From: JAJKIP01 sp040509055
GTDB taxonomy: Bacteria > Bacteroidota > Bacteroidia > Chitinophagales > Chitinophagaceae
NCBI GenBank assembly: GCA_040509055.1
Contig: JBEVLT010000135.1
Coordinates: 1-27,605, forward strand
Length of the DNA: 27,605 bases
Direction: 5' to 3'
A program made the translations under genes and the position numbers. The notes below the pieces were generated by a model, which saw only the letters and a list, made by a program, of their open reading frames with translations, had not been told where the DNA came from and did no database searches. Position 1 is the stretch's first letter; every line of letters starts with the position of its first letter. This document shows positions 6,647-13,855 of this stretch, piece after piece.

Positions 6647-8206
6647 TTATATTTTGAACCCGACGGTCAGCATCAGGTTGCTCCCGGTAGTCCGGGTGGT
6701 GGCAAACGTATTGGCCTTGTCGGGCAGCCGGTACGGAAAGCTAATATCTTTTTGCAGCCCAAGCACATAGGTCAGATCGATAAACATACCGGCATTACGA
6801 TAGCCAACGCCGCCGCTCAGATAGATCTTGTTGCCCTTCAGCTCCGGGTCCCGGTAAGGGTTGCCGTAGTAAGCAAAGCCCAGGCGGGTCATCAGCGTGG
6901 TAAATTTCAGCTCGCCACCCAGCCTGAAGTTCACGGCGCCTTTGTAGTAATCTTTCATGGCGTCGTTTACCGCATCGTAATAGCCGTCGTCGTCATAATC
7001 TTCTGCATTGCGGTAGCGGTTGGACGAATAAGTGACGTATTCGATATCGGCGGTGAGAAAGCCTTTTTGTTTTTTGACATTTTCCACCTCGTGCAGTACG
7101 TAGGAGCCGCTGAGCATGACGCGCCAGGGGCTCACCAGCTCGTATTTATATACCGGTGTGGTATTGTTGGTAAATACGTCAGACGATACGCTCACGGTAC
7201 CGGGTATGCTGCGGTAGTTCTCTGTATTCACCTGCATGCGGGCACGGTAAGAGTCTTCGAGGGTGTACCAGGTAGGGGAGTGCACCGCCAGGCCCAGGCG
7301 TACGCGCTCCACGGGTTTGATGATCAGCCCCAGTTTGGCATTGATGCCGACACCCTTGGTGGTAAAGGTTTCCGACAGCTCTGAAAAATCAAAATAGTTG
7401 GCGTTGTCGCCGGTGGCATCTTCTTCGAGCAGCGTACTTTCTTTCCTGTATTTTACGATCGGCAGCCCGATGGATCCGCCTACATAGATCTTATCATCCA
7501 TATTGGCCGCAAAGCCGGCTGTGATCTCGGTAATGCCGCCGCTGGTTTCGACGAGGTGCGACTGGCGCAGCAGGAAATCGCCGCCGTTTTTCAGGTAGTC
7601 GTACATCGCCAGGCTGACGAACTCCGGTCCGCCGGCGAGCATGGCCGTGTCGGTAAAAAAGGTATACAGGCCCATGCGCGTACCCAGCGATACGCTGTTG
7701 CTGTTCAGGATGCCGGTGATGTCCAGGCCGCTGCTGGCCGCTTCTGCTGCATACTGCTCGCCATAGGAACTGAAGTCATTGAGGCCGGTATAATAAACGC
7801 GGTTGCTGAAATTGGCTGTGCGTGTCACCGACAGGCTAAGGGCCTTGCTGCTCCAGGAACCGGATCCTCCCCAGCCGCCCACGAAGCCGGTGGTGCCCAG
7901 GTTGAAATAGGAATCCTTGTCTTTGGCGCCGGTGCCGCGGAAATTGCTTTTGTTGTTCAGGAAAGAAAGACCGGGCGACAGCACAAAGTCGCTTGTTTTA
8001 AAAAAGCCCAGTCCCGCCGGGTTGACCAGGCTGGCCGAAATATCGCCGCCAAGCGATCCCATAGCACCGCCGATGGCTGCGATCCGCGCGGTGCCGTTCA
8101 CGGGTTGCCAGGAATATTTCAGGGCATCTTCGGGTATCTGTGCATGCGAAGCGGCTGCGAGGGTAATAAAACCACTGATGAGAAGAAACTTTTTCATGGT
8201 TGCCAT
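6647..8206 (-). CDS. OmpP1/FadL/TodX-type outer-membrane transport protein
   Basis: 519 aa. The signal peptide MKKFLLISGFITLAAASHAQ lies at residues 4-23. The mature N-terminus has RIAAIGGAMGSLGGD and SASLVNPAGLGF, the conserved opening of the Bacteroidota FadL/TodX group (substrate enters the hatch region; NPAGL is a family motif). The rest shows repeated amphipathic strands and ends LMLTVGFKI. The family takes hydrophobic compounds across the outer membrane; the actual substrate is unknown. A loop with DYDDDGYYDAVND (about residue 395) resembles a DxDxDG calcium-binding motif. Starts at 8206 (MATMKK) and 8197 (MKKF) are equally plausible. The leader contains a strong hairpin, and a terminator follows the gene. 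Confidence 0.88.
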   Translation of the reverse strand: MATMKKFLLISGFITLAAASHAQIPEDALKYSWQPVNGTARIAAIGGAMGSLGGDISASLVNPAGLGFFKTSDFVLSPGLSFLNNKSNFRGTGAKDKDSYFNLGTTGFVGGWGGSGSWSSKALSLSVTRTANFSNRVYYTGLNDFSSYGEQYAAEAASSGLDITGILNSNSVSLGTRMGLYTFFTDTAMLAGGPEFVSLAMYDYLKNGGDFLLRQSHLVETSGGITEITAGFAANMDDKIYVGGSIGLPIVKYRKESTLLEEDATGDNANYFDFSELSETFTTKGVGINAKLGLIIKPVERVRLGLAVHSPTWYTLEDSYRARMQVNTENYRSIPGTVSVSSDVFTNNTTPVYKYELVSPWRVMLSGSYVLHEVENVKKQKGFLTADIEYVTYSSNRYRNAEDYDDDGYYDAVNDAMKDYYKGAVNFRLGGELKFTTLMTRLGFAYYGNPYRDPELKGNKIYLSGGVGYRNAGMFIDLTYVLGLQKDISFPYRLPDKANTFATTRTTGSNLMLTVGFKI

Positions 8207-8236
8207 TTTTCGATTGCTTCCGGAATGGATACAGGA

Positions 8237-8282
8237 AGGGAGGAAACACTCAAGTGCGATACTTAAATACCGTTTCCTCCCT
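8237..8282 (-). promoter_or_regulatory. Long perfect hairpin in the leader of the FadL/TodX-like gene
   Basis: AGGGAGGAAAC at 8237-8247 is perfectly complementary to GTTTCCTCCCT at 8272-8282, with 24 nt between that contain a further AAGT/ACTT pair. It lacks a following T-run on either strand, so it is not a canonical terminator. It sits about 30 nt upstream of the start codon, between the lipoprotein gene and the porin gene, and would be in the porin's 5' leader if the promoter near 8319 is used. Confidence 0.6.
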
Positions 8283-8318
8283 GGTTAAGTCGGTGTATTC
8301 GCTGCGGAGACAGGAATA

Positions 8319-8325
8319 CAAAATA
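8319..8325 (-). promoter_or_regulatory. Possible -7 box of the FadL/TodX-like gene
   Basis: Reads TATTTTG on the minus strand, a one-base-shortened version of TAnnTTTG, about 110 nt upstream of the start codon. No TTG -33 partner is evident. It would place the hairpin at 8237-8282 in the transcript. Confidence 0.28.
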
Positions 8326-8330
8326 TTTTA

Positions 8331-9092
8331 TCAGCGGGCAGGCCTGCTTACACCACCGCCACCTCCGCTGCTTCCCGATGAAGAGGAAGAGCTGCTGCTG
8401 GAGGAAGAGGAGGACGACGAAGGGTTGTAGCTGCGGCTGGGTGTGGAAGACGACGAACTGCTGCTACTGCTGCTGTTATTGTCATAGCGGCCTGAGCCAT
8501 TGTTGTTATTGCTGCTGCCCGATCCGGAAAACACTCTCCGTACCGAGTTGCCGAATGAATTGGAATTGTTGTACCGCGATCCGTTGTTGTTGTTAGAGCT
8601 GCGGACGGCCGGCCGGTTGGAACCGGGGCTGCTGTAGCTGCTGTAAGAAGCGGGATTGAACGCAATGGGACGGCTGGGCGGCGGAGTGTAATAGTTGCCT
8701 CTGCCGGGGTTTTTTACGATCACACCGCCTGAATAATAAGGGTTGTAATAATTATTCCAGCACCAGTAGCTGTTGTAGGGATTGTGCCAGCTGCTGTAGC
8801 TGTTGTAATAAAAACCGTAGTAGTTATAAGCATACGGGCTGTTGAAATAATAATCGTCGAGCGATGACCAGCGGTAGCGGTTCTGTACACGCATGCGCAG
8901 GTAGCGGTCTTCGTAATATTCATCGCTGCCGTAGTAGCGGGTATCTTCCTTTTTTTCTACCTGTACATATTCGTCCTGCGCGCGGCCGGGGGAATAGTAC
9001 ACATCGTCAGGTGTCTGCCCGGTTTTATAAGCCGAGGTACAGCTCGTGAAAGCAAGGGCTGCAAATGCCAGAAGAAAAATAGCGGATTTCAT
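8331..9092 (-). CDS. Ser/Asn/Tyr-rich lipoprotein, unknown function
   Basis: 253 aa from ATG 9092. Residues 1-18, MKSAIFLLAFAALAFTSC, are a lipoprotein signal peptide with lipobox FTSC (Cys18), which is why the in-frame upstream start at 9140 is not used. After a charged segment (YVQVEKKEDTRYYGSDEYYE) comes a Tyr/Asn-rich region (NYYGFYYNSYSSW, NNYYNPYYSGG), then Asn runs, and the last ~60 residues are almost only Ser with Gly at the end (SGGGGGVSRPAR). This is a low-complexity, probably disordered surface or periplasmic tail. Function not recognised. The Ser codons are mixed AGC/TCC/TCT types, so the tract is not a simple trinucleotide repeat. Its stop lies 124 bp upstream of the porin gene on the same strand. 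Confidence 0.75.
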   Translation of the reverse strand: MKSAIFLLAFAALAFTSCTSAYKTGQTPDDVYYSPGRAQDEYVQVEKKEDTRYYGSDEYYEDRYLRMRVQNRYRWSSLDDYYFNSPYAYNYYGFYYNSYSSWHNPYNSYWCWNNYYNPYYSGGVIVKNPGRGNYYTPPPSRPIAFNPASYSSYSSPGSNRPAVRSSNNNNGSRYNNSNSFGNSVRRVFSGSGSSNNNNGSGRYDNNSSSSSSSSSSTPSRSYNPSSSSSSSSSSSSSSSGSSGGGGGVSRPAR

Positions 9093-9249
9093 GGCAAAAG
9101 GGTTTAGAGGTTTATAAGCGAAGTTACTACTTTTGTGCAACTGTTTTTGAAACTAACGGTTGTTACCCGAAGCTACAATCATCAAGCGTAAATATTGCCC
9201 GGGCGGCTGTTAATTAAAACGTAAAGCTTTTTACAGATAAAAGGAAACT
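9093..9249. other. Divergent intergenic region between the lipoprotein gene and proS
   Basis: 157 bp holding both starts' upstream sequences. On the minus strand TAACTTCG (about 50 nt before the lipoprotein ATG) is a 7/8 -7-like box. On the plus side TAAATATTG near 9190 only loosely resembles one. No terminator or small ORF is evident. Confidence 0.35.
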
Positions 9250-10725
9250 ATGAGCAAGGAGATCGTCTCTCGACAGGAAGATTATTCGCAGTGGTACAAT
9301 GACCTCGTCATCAAGGGAAGCCTGGCGGATTATTCCGCTGTCAGGGGCTGCATGGTCATCAAACCGTATGGCTTTGCCCTCTGGGAAAACATGCGCGATA
9401 CGCTCGACAAAATGTTCAAGGACACGGGCCACGTGAATGCCTATTTTCCCCTGTTCATTCCCAAAAGTTTCCTGAGCCGCGAAGCTGCGCACGTGGAAGG
9501 CTTTGCCAAGGAATGCGCCGTGGTGACGCACTACCGGCTGAAGAACGATCCCAATGGAGGCGGCGTGGTGGTGGATCCCGAAGCACGGCTGGAGGAAGAG
9601 CTGATCGTACGCCCTACCAGTGAAACGATCATTTGGAATACCTATAAGGACTGGATACAGTCGTACCGCGACCTGCCCCTGCTGGTAAACCAGTGGGCCA
9701 ACGTGGTGCGCTGGGAGATGCGGACGCGCCTGTTCCTGCGCACAGCCGAGTTTTTATGGCAGGAGGGGCATACGGCTCATGCCACTGCGGCCGAAGCCGT
9801 GGAAGAAACCAAAAGGATGCTCGACGTATATGCCACCTTTGCCGAAGAATACATGGCGCTGCCGGTGATCAGGGGCGTAAAAACCGCCAGCGAGCGTTTT
9901 GCCGGCGCTGAAGACACCTATTGCATCGAAGCGCTGATGCAGGACGGCAAGGCGCTGCAGGCCGGCACTTCGCATTTCCTGGGACAAAACTTTGCGAAGG
10001 CCTTCGACGTGAAATTCCTGACCCGGGAAAACCAGCAGGAATACGTATGGGCCACCAGCTGGGGCGTGAGCACCCGGCTGATCGGCGCCCTGGTGATGGC
10101 GCACAGCGACGACAACGGGCTGGTGCTGCCGCCGCGGATCGCACCGCTGCAGGTGGTCATCGTACCGATCTACAAAGGCGATGAGCAGAAAGCCGCCATC
10201 GATAGCAAGGCCACCGAGATCATGGGCCAGCTGAAAAACCTGGGGGTGCGCGTGAAATACGACGACAACGACAATGCAAGACCGGGCTGGAAATTTGCCG
10301 AGCACGAGCTGAAGGGCGTACCGGTGCGGCTGGCCCTCGGGGCGCGGGACCTGGAGAAAAACGTGGTGGAGGTGGCGCGCCGCGATACCAAAGAGAAACA
10401 AACGGTGAGCCTGGACGGCATTGCCCAGTATGTGGACGGGCTGCTGCTCGATATACAGCATAGCCTGTTTGCCCGGGCAAAAGCTTACCGCGATGCCCAT
10501 ATTACCCGCGCCGACAGCTGGGAGGAGTTTGAAAAGCTGCTGGATGAAAAAGGCGGTTTTGTGTCGGCGCACTGGGACGGCACAGCCGAAACCGAAGAGG
10601 CCATCAAGGAAAAGACCAAGGCCACGATCCGCTGCATACCGCTGGACAACCCGGCCGAAGAGGGTGCCTGTGTGCTGACCGGCAAGCCGTCCACGCAGCG
10701 GGTATTGTTTGCCAGGGCTTACTGA
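9250..10725 (+). CDS. proS: Prolyl-tRNA synthetase, archaeal/eukaryotic-type (ProS type 3)
   Basis: 491 aa. Charges tRNA-Pro with proline in the cytosol. Class II motifs are visible: the N-terminal SRQEDYSQWYNDLVIK and YSAVRGCMVIKPYGFALWE, motif 2 NVVRWEMRTRLFLRTAEFLW followed by QEGHTAHAT, and motif 3 SWGVSTRLIGALVMAHSDDN. The bacterial-type editing insertion between motifs 2 and 3 is absent, and a ~75-residue C-terminal domain ending ARAY follows the anticodon-binding domain. Both mark the type 3 enzyme common in Bacteroidota. ATG 9250 gives the expected N-terminus. It stands alone, divergent from the lipoprotein gene; no terminator was found before the DUF5362 promoter. Confidence 0.97.
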   Translation: MSKEIVSRQEDYSQWYNDLVIKGSLADYSAVRGCMVIKPYGFALWENMRDTLDKMFKDTGHVNAYFPLFIPKSFLSREAAHVEGFAKECAVVTHYRLKNDPNGGGVVVDPEARLEEELIVRPTSETIIWNTYKDWIQSYRDLPLLVNQWANVVRWEMRTRLFLRTAEFLWQEGHTAHATAAEAVEETKRMLDVYATFAEEYMALPVIRGVKTASERFAGAEDTYCIEALMQDGKALQAGTSHFLGQNFAKAFDVKFLTRENQQEYVWATSWGVSTRLIGALVMAHSDDNGLVLPPRIAPLQVVIVPIYKGDEQKAAIDSKATEIMGQLKNLGVRVKYDDNDNARPGWKFAEHELKGVPVRLALGARDLEKNVVEVARRDTKEKQTVSLDGIAQYVDGLLLDIQHSLFARAKAYRDAHITRADSWEEFEKLLDEKGGFVSAHWDGTAETEEAIKEKTKATIRCIPLDNPAEEGACVLTGKPSTQRVLFARAY

Positions 10726-10753
10726 TCTGTTAAAAGCCTGTGGGAATAAAAAC

Positions 10754-10784
10754 TTGCTGAATAAGGGAAGACCCGTTACTTTTA
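10754..10784 (+). promoter_or_regulatory. Promoter of the small-membrane-protein cluster
   Basis: TTG at 10754-10756, a 20 nt spacer and TACTTTTA at 10777-10784 (7/8 of TAnnTTTG), 24 nt upstream of the first DUF5362 ATG. The spacing is ideal for the Bacteroidota housekeeping promoter. Confidence 0.55.
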
Positions 10785-10808
10785 AGTGTTACCAAAACCA
10801 ACACTTTT

Positions 10809-11279
10809 ATGGATCAGCAACAGGATTCTCCTTTATTCGGGTTGAGCGTCGACCCTGTTTCCAAATCTCATCTGGCAGAGGCCGCCCGCTGGGCCAAGTT
10901 CCTCGCCATCGTAGGCTTTATCATGTGCGGCCTTGTCGTACTGGTAGGTATTTTTGCAGGTTCTTTTTTTTCCATGTTCAGCAGCCGTTACAGCAGCTAT
11001 GACAACGATGTCGCTTTTAGCAGCGGAGGCGTGGGCATCTTCATGGCGGTTCTTTACATTGGTATCGCCATCCTGTACTTTTTTCCCTGCCTGTTCCTCT
11101 ACCAGTTTGCAGCCAAAATGAAAGTGGCCCTGCAGTCGGATGACCAGGATACGCTGAACGTTTCTTTCCAGAGCCTGAAAAAAATGTTCCGTTTCGTCGG
11201 CATTCTTACCATCATCTTCCTGTCGTTTTATGCTATTGCCCTGATCATCGGGTTGATAGGAGCGGCTGCCAGGATGTAA
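10809..11279 (+). CDS. DUF5362 family membrane protein (copy 1)
   Basis: 156 aa with a short cytoplasmic-like head and three predicted membrane segments (about 31-53, 75-99, 126-150). Key local motifs are LAEAARWAKF just before the first segment, and DDQDTLNVSFQSLKKMFRF between the second and third. The latter pattern (D..LN.gf.SLk..F) is repeated in the two DUF5362 genes at 12050 and 12511, so the three are tandem paralogues. Function unknown. A GSFFSMFSSRYSSYDND loop separates segments one and two. It has its own promoter and is followed by a strong terminator, so it may be expressed apart from the four small genes downstream. Confidence 0.78.
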   Translation: MDQQQDSPLFGLSVDPVSKSHLAEAARWAKFLAIVGFIMCGLVVLVGIFAGSFFSMFSSRYSSYDNDVAFSSGGVGIFMAVLYIGIAILYFFPCLFLYQFAAKMKVALQSDDQDTLNVSFQSLKKMFRFVGILTIIFLSFYAIALIIGLIGAAARM

Positions 11280-11297
11280 TCGTATTTGATTTTTCTG

Positions 11298-11335
11298 CAA
11301 CAGGCCGCAGCTTGCTGTGGCCTGTTGTCTTTTTT
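11298..11335 (+). terminator. Rho-independent terminator after DUF5362 copy 1
   Basis: CAACAGGCCGCAG (11298-11310) pairs with CTGTGGCCTGTTG (11314-11326) with one G-U or mismatch position, a CTT loop, then TCTTTTTT. It lies 19 nt after the DUF5362 stop and only 20 nt before the next start, so downstream expression needs readthrough or a promoter I cannot identify. Confidence 0.88.
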
Positions 11336-11355
11336 CCTGTAAACCACCAGCCATC

Positions 11356-11691
11356 ATGGAAAACTTCAACAGTTCCAAAGACCCGTTTTACGGCAACCGG
11401 AAAATCATGCTGCCCAACGCTACAGCCGTGCTGGTACTCGGCATTTGTTCCATCGTATTCAGCTGCGTGGGCCTGGTACTGGGTATTATCGGTATTGTAC
11501 TGTCTTCCAAAGGCAGGAAAATGTACAGGGAAGCGCCGGATCTTTATGATGGTTACGGCCAGCTGAATGCCGGTTATGTCATGTCCATCATCGGCACCTG
11601 CATCGGCGGCCTGACGGTGTTGTACATAATCTTTGGATTGCTCATCCTGGGTTCGTCTCCTGCGTTCTGGAGCATCCTGGGCGGTTACTAA
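11356..11691 (+). CDS. CCC-motif-type small membrane protein
   Basis: 111 aa. ATG 11356 (MENFNSS) is chosen because the longer frame would run through the terminator. It has LPNATAVLVLGICSIVFSCV, then GLVLGIIGIVLSSKG, then QLNAGYVMSIIGTCIGGL. This is the layout of the Bacteroidota 'CCC motif membrane protein' group (related to DUF4190): Pro-Asn-Ala start of helix 1, a Cys-containing turn, a basic loop with KGRKMYREAPDLY, and a second helix. The triple Cys itself is not present here (CSIVFSC). Function unknown. It is the second gene in the small-membrane-protein cassette. Confidence 0.72.
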   Translation: MENFNSSKDPFYGNRKIMLPNATAVLVLGICSIVFSCVGLVLGIIGIVLSSKGRKMYREAPDLYDGYGQLNAGYVMSIIGTCIGGLTVLYIIFGLLILGSSPAFWSILGGY

Positions 11692-11724
11692 GTGTTATTC
11701 CGAAGCACATAAATTGTATACAGC

Positions 11725-12000
11725 ATGCTTCCATGCCCCTCCAGGCTTCTGCTGGGAATAGATTGCCCCTTTTGCGGCGGGCAGCGTGCCCTGTTGCTGC
11801 TGCTGAAAGGGGATGTGGCCGGCAGCTTCCTGCAGTTCCCCCCGCTGCTGCCGGTATTGTTTTGCGCGCTGCTGTTTGCGCTTCACCTGGTCAACAGGAA
11901 GATCGTGGCGGTGGGCCGGGTACGCGTTGCAGCTATTGCAGCACTGGCGGTGGTGCTGGTGAACTATGCCGTAAAGCTGACCGCTGGCGGCGGCTGGTAA
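11725..12000 (+). CDS. DUF2752 family small membrane protein
   Basis: 91 aa. Residues 14-30 read CPFCGGQRALLLLLKGD, matching the DUF2752 signature 'CP.CG.tRa...l..Gd', with two membrane segments (about 38-57 and 66-86). The Cys pair CPFC could bind metal or form a disulfide; no function is established for the family. It starts 33 nt after the CCC-type gene, on the same strand, and is followed by a DUF5362 gene 49 nt on. Confidence 0.8.
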   Translation: MLPCPSRLLLGIDCPFCGGQRALLLLLKGDVAGSFLQFPPLLPVLFCALLFALHLVNRKIVAVGRVRVAAIAALAVVLVNYAVKLTAGGGW

Positions 12001-12049
12001 AACAGGTACATGCTTTGCAGTGTCATTGCGGTCTTTGGTGAATCCCAAC

Positions 12050-12499
12050 ATGTCAAATCAACAATCAATGGAAGATAATACATCTGTTCAGGAGCTGCGG
12101 GTCGATGCAGAAGCGGCGGCCGGTCTTACCGGCATTGCCCGGTGGGGTAAGTTTTTCGGGGTGCTGGTCCTGGCGGGCACCGGTCTTTTTTTCCTGTTAT
12201 TGGTGGTACTGTGGGACCAGCTGGTGGGCGCGCTGCCGGAACTGGACACTGCCGACAGGGAAACAGCGGAAATCGTCAAGGTCGGTATGATCATCGTTTG
12301 CCTGATCCTGGCGGTTATTATTGGCGTGCTGATGAGCTTCCTGCTCAAAAGCGCATCGCGTATCCGCAATGGCCTCCGCTACAACGATTCGCTGCTGCTC
12401 AACAGCGGGCTGGCCAGCCTGCGGAATTACTTTGCCATGTATGCGGTGTTGAGCATCATCCAGCTTTTGTTCAGCCTCATCGGTTTTTTTGTCAGATAA
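12050..12499 (+). CDS. DUF5362 family membrane protein (copy 2)
   Basis: 149 aa from ATG 12050; a further in-frame ATG (MEDNTS) is six codons on, and the upstream extension to 12020 is not needed. It shares the copy 1 layout: GIARWGKFFGVLVLAG before and into segment 1, an acidic loop (LPELDTADRETAE), a second segment (VGMIIVCLILAVIIGVLMSF), then YNDSLLLNSGLASLRNYF and a final segment ending IGFFVR. Function unknown. Its stop is 11 nt before the third copy, which suggests co-translation or one transcript. Confidence 0.75.
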   Translation: MSNQQSMEDNTSVQELRVDAEAAAGLTGIARWGKFFGVLVLAGTGLFFLLLVVLWDQLVGALPELDTADRETAEIVKVGMIIVCLILAVIIGVLMSFLLKSASRIRNGLRYNDSLLLNSGLASLRNYFAMYAVLSIIQLLFSLIGFFVR

Positions 12500-12510
12500 A
12501 AAAAGAATGT

Positions 12511-12954
12511 ATGCAAACGGAAAATCAAACGGATCTTTTTGCCGGTGTCTCATTCGATATCACAGCCCGGGAGCATATCCGCTCGATGGCCGGATGGGTA
12601 ATGACCGGTGTGGTGGTAGCTATCCTCGGTTATATACTTTCGGCGGCCGACCTGGCCATCCATCCTGCCGCCGGGGCTGAAACCGGTAATTTCAGCATGG
12701 GTTTATCGGGACTGGAAATGTCGGTTTCCATCGTGTTTATCCTTGTCGGCCTCGTGGTTAATTATTTCCTGTACCGCTTTGCCATCCTGGCCCGCCGGGG
12801 CCTGAACAACCAGGACCAGGCGAAACTGAATGCCGGCTTTCACAGCCTGAAGCTCTTTTTTATCGTCACTTCCGTGATTTGCATCGTTACCCTGGCCGCG
12901 GTACTCCTGCTTGCGCTGATCAAAGTATTTGGTGGAGAGACGGCTATTTGGTAG
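12511..12954 (+). CDS. DUF5362 family membrane protein (copy 3)
   Basis: 147 aa from ATG 12511, read inside a longer open frame whose upstream part is only antisense-free noise overlapping copy 2. Three membrane segments: about 28-47, 70-92 and 116-139. The shared motif between segments 2 and 3 is NNQDQAKLNAGFHSLKLFF. The N-terminal motif has diverged to AREHIRSMAGWVMTG. Function unknown. The 3' end overlaps the convergent RDD gene by 11 bp, a tight packing without a visible terminator. Confidence 0.72.
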   Translation: MQTENQTDLFAGVSFDITAREHIRSMAGWVMTGVVVAILGYILSAADLAIHPAAGAETGNFSMGLSGLEMSVSIVFILVGLVVNYFLYRFAILARRGLNNQDQAKLNAGFHSLKLFFIVTSVICIVTLAAVLLLALIKVFGGETAIW

Positions 12955-13756
12955 AGAGGTAATTGTAATCTTTCAGCAGCAGTTCCAGGAATCCGAAGGC
13001 AGAGAGCGGGGATTCGATCTTCAGGTGGGCCTTTATTTTATCGCTGGCCGCCTCGGCGATGTTGTAATCGCCTTTTTTGCGCGCCGCTTCCAGTATACTT
13101 TTGATAGAATTGATATCCCGGTCGCTCAGCTGCATGATCTGGGGAAAGGAGGGTTTGTAGCTGTCTTCCACTTCCTGGAATACGGTCTCTTCGATACTGG
13201 CCCTGGAGCTGGTCCTGATCAGGATGGTATGCGCCAGGAAATCGCCGATACGCTGGCCTTTTTTGGACGATACCGCCAGGATAATATCGGTGATCAGGAA
13301 CGCTAAGCCGAACAGCACTATCACCGTGCCTTCCAGGCCCATGTTCGGGTTGGCCAGCAGGATAATGACAATTATAATGATCCACTGGTCAGACAGGCGC
13401 AGCATCCACCGGATCAGGAACTGGCTGACGCTGGCCCGCCCGCCGTTTTCATGCACCACCCGGATGCCCATGAGCCGCTTGCCGAAACTCTGCCCGTTCA
13501 TCGTTATTTCCATTATTATGTGGTAAAGCGCTACGGGGAGAAAAACCAGCCAGCTAAGCCCCCACAGGTTATGGCGGGTATCCTCGTCGTAAGGGTCCAT
13601 ATGCACGGTGAGGAGCGAAAACAACTTGCCGGCGAGAATAAGATAGCAGATTTCAATGGCCATATCGATCAGCAGCGAAAGCAACCGGCGGTAAAATTCG
13701 GGTATCTCGAATTCCACATCGATGTTGAAGGTGGTGGGTACTTTGATCGTGGCCAT
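12944..13756 (-). CDS. RDD family membrane protein with C-terminal helical extension
   Basis: 270 aa from ATG 13756; a GTG two codons upstream is also in frame. The RDD signature is seen as FYRRLLSLLIDMAIEI near residue 22 (Arg and Asp of the family), followed by QSFGKRLMGIRVV in the second half of the domain and KKGQRIGDFLAHTIL. After about residue 190 comes a soluble, charged helical tail (DRDINSIKSILEAARKKGDY). The function of RDD proteins is mostly unknown, and some act as transporters. It is divergent from the SpoIIM-like gene with 99 bp between starts. In other bacteria RDD genes are repeatedly found next to SpoIIM/DUF4129/MoxR/DUF58 clusters, as here. Confidence 0.87.
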   Translation of the reverse strand: MATIKVPTTFNIDVEFEIPEFYRRLLSLLIDMAIEICYLILAGKLFSLLTVHMDPYDEDTRHNLWGLSWLVFLPVALYHIIMEITMNGQSFGKRLMGIRVVHENGGRASVSQFLIRWMLRLSDQWIIIIVIILLANPNMGLEGTVIVLFGLAFLITDIILAVSSKKGQRIGDFLAHTILIRTSSRASIEETVFQEVEDSYKPSFPQIMQLSDRDINSIKSILEAARKKGDYNIAEAASDKIKAHLKIESPLSAFGFLELLLKDYNYLSTK

Positions 13757-13855
13757 CTGCACGGTTTGTTGCGGCGGTAAATTAGGGCTTTTTTACTATA
13801 TATTTTTCCGGAGATACCTGTAAAAAATAGTATTTTACGAGCGAAACGTAACCGA

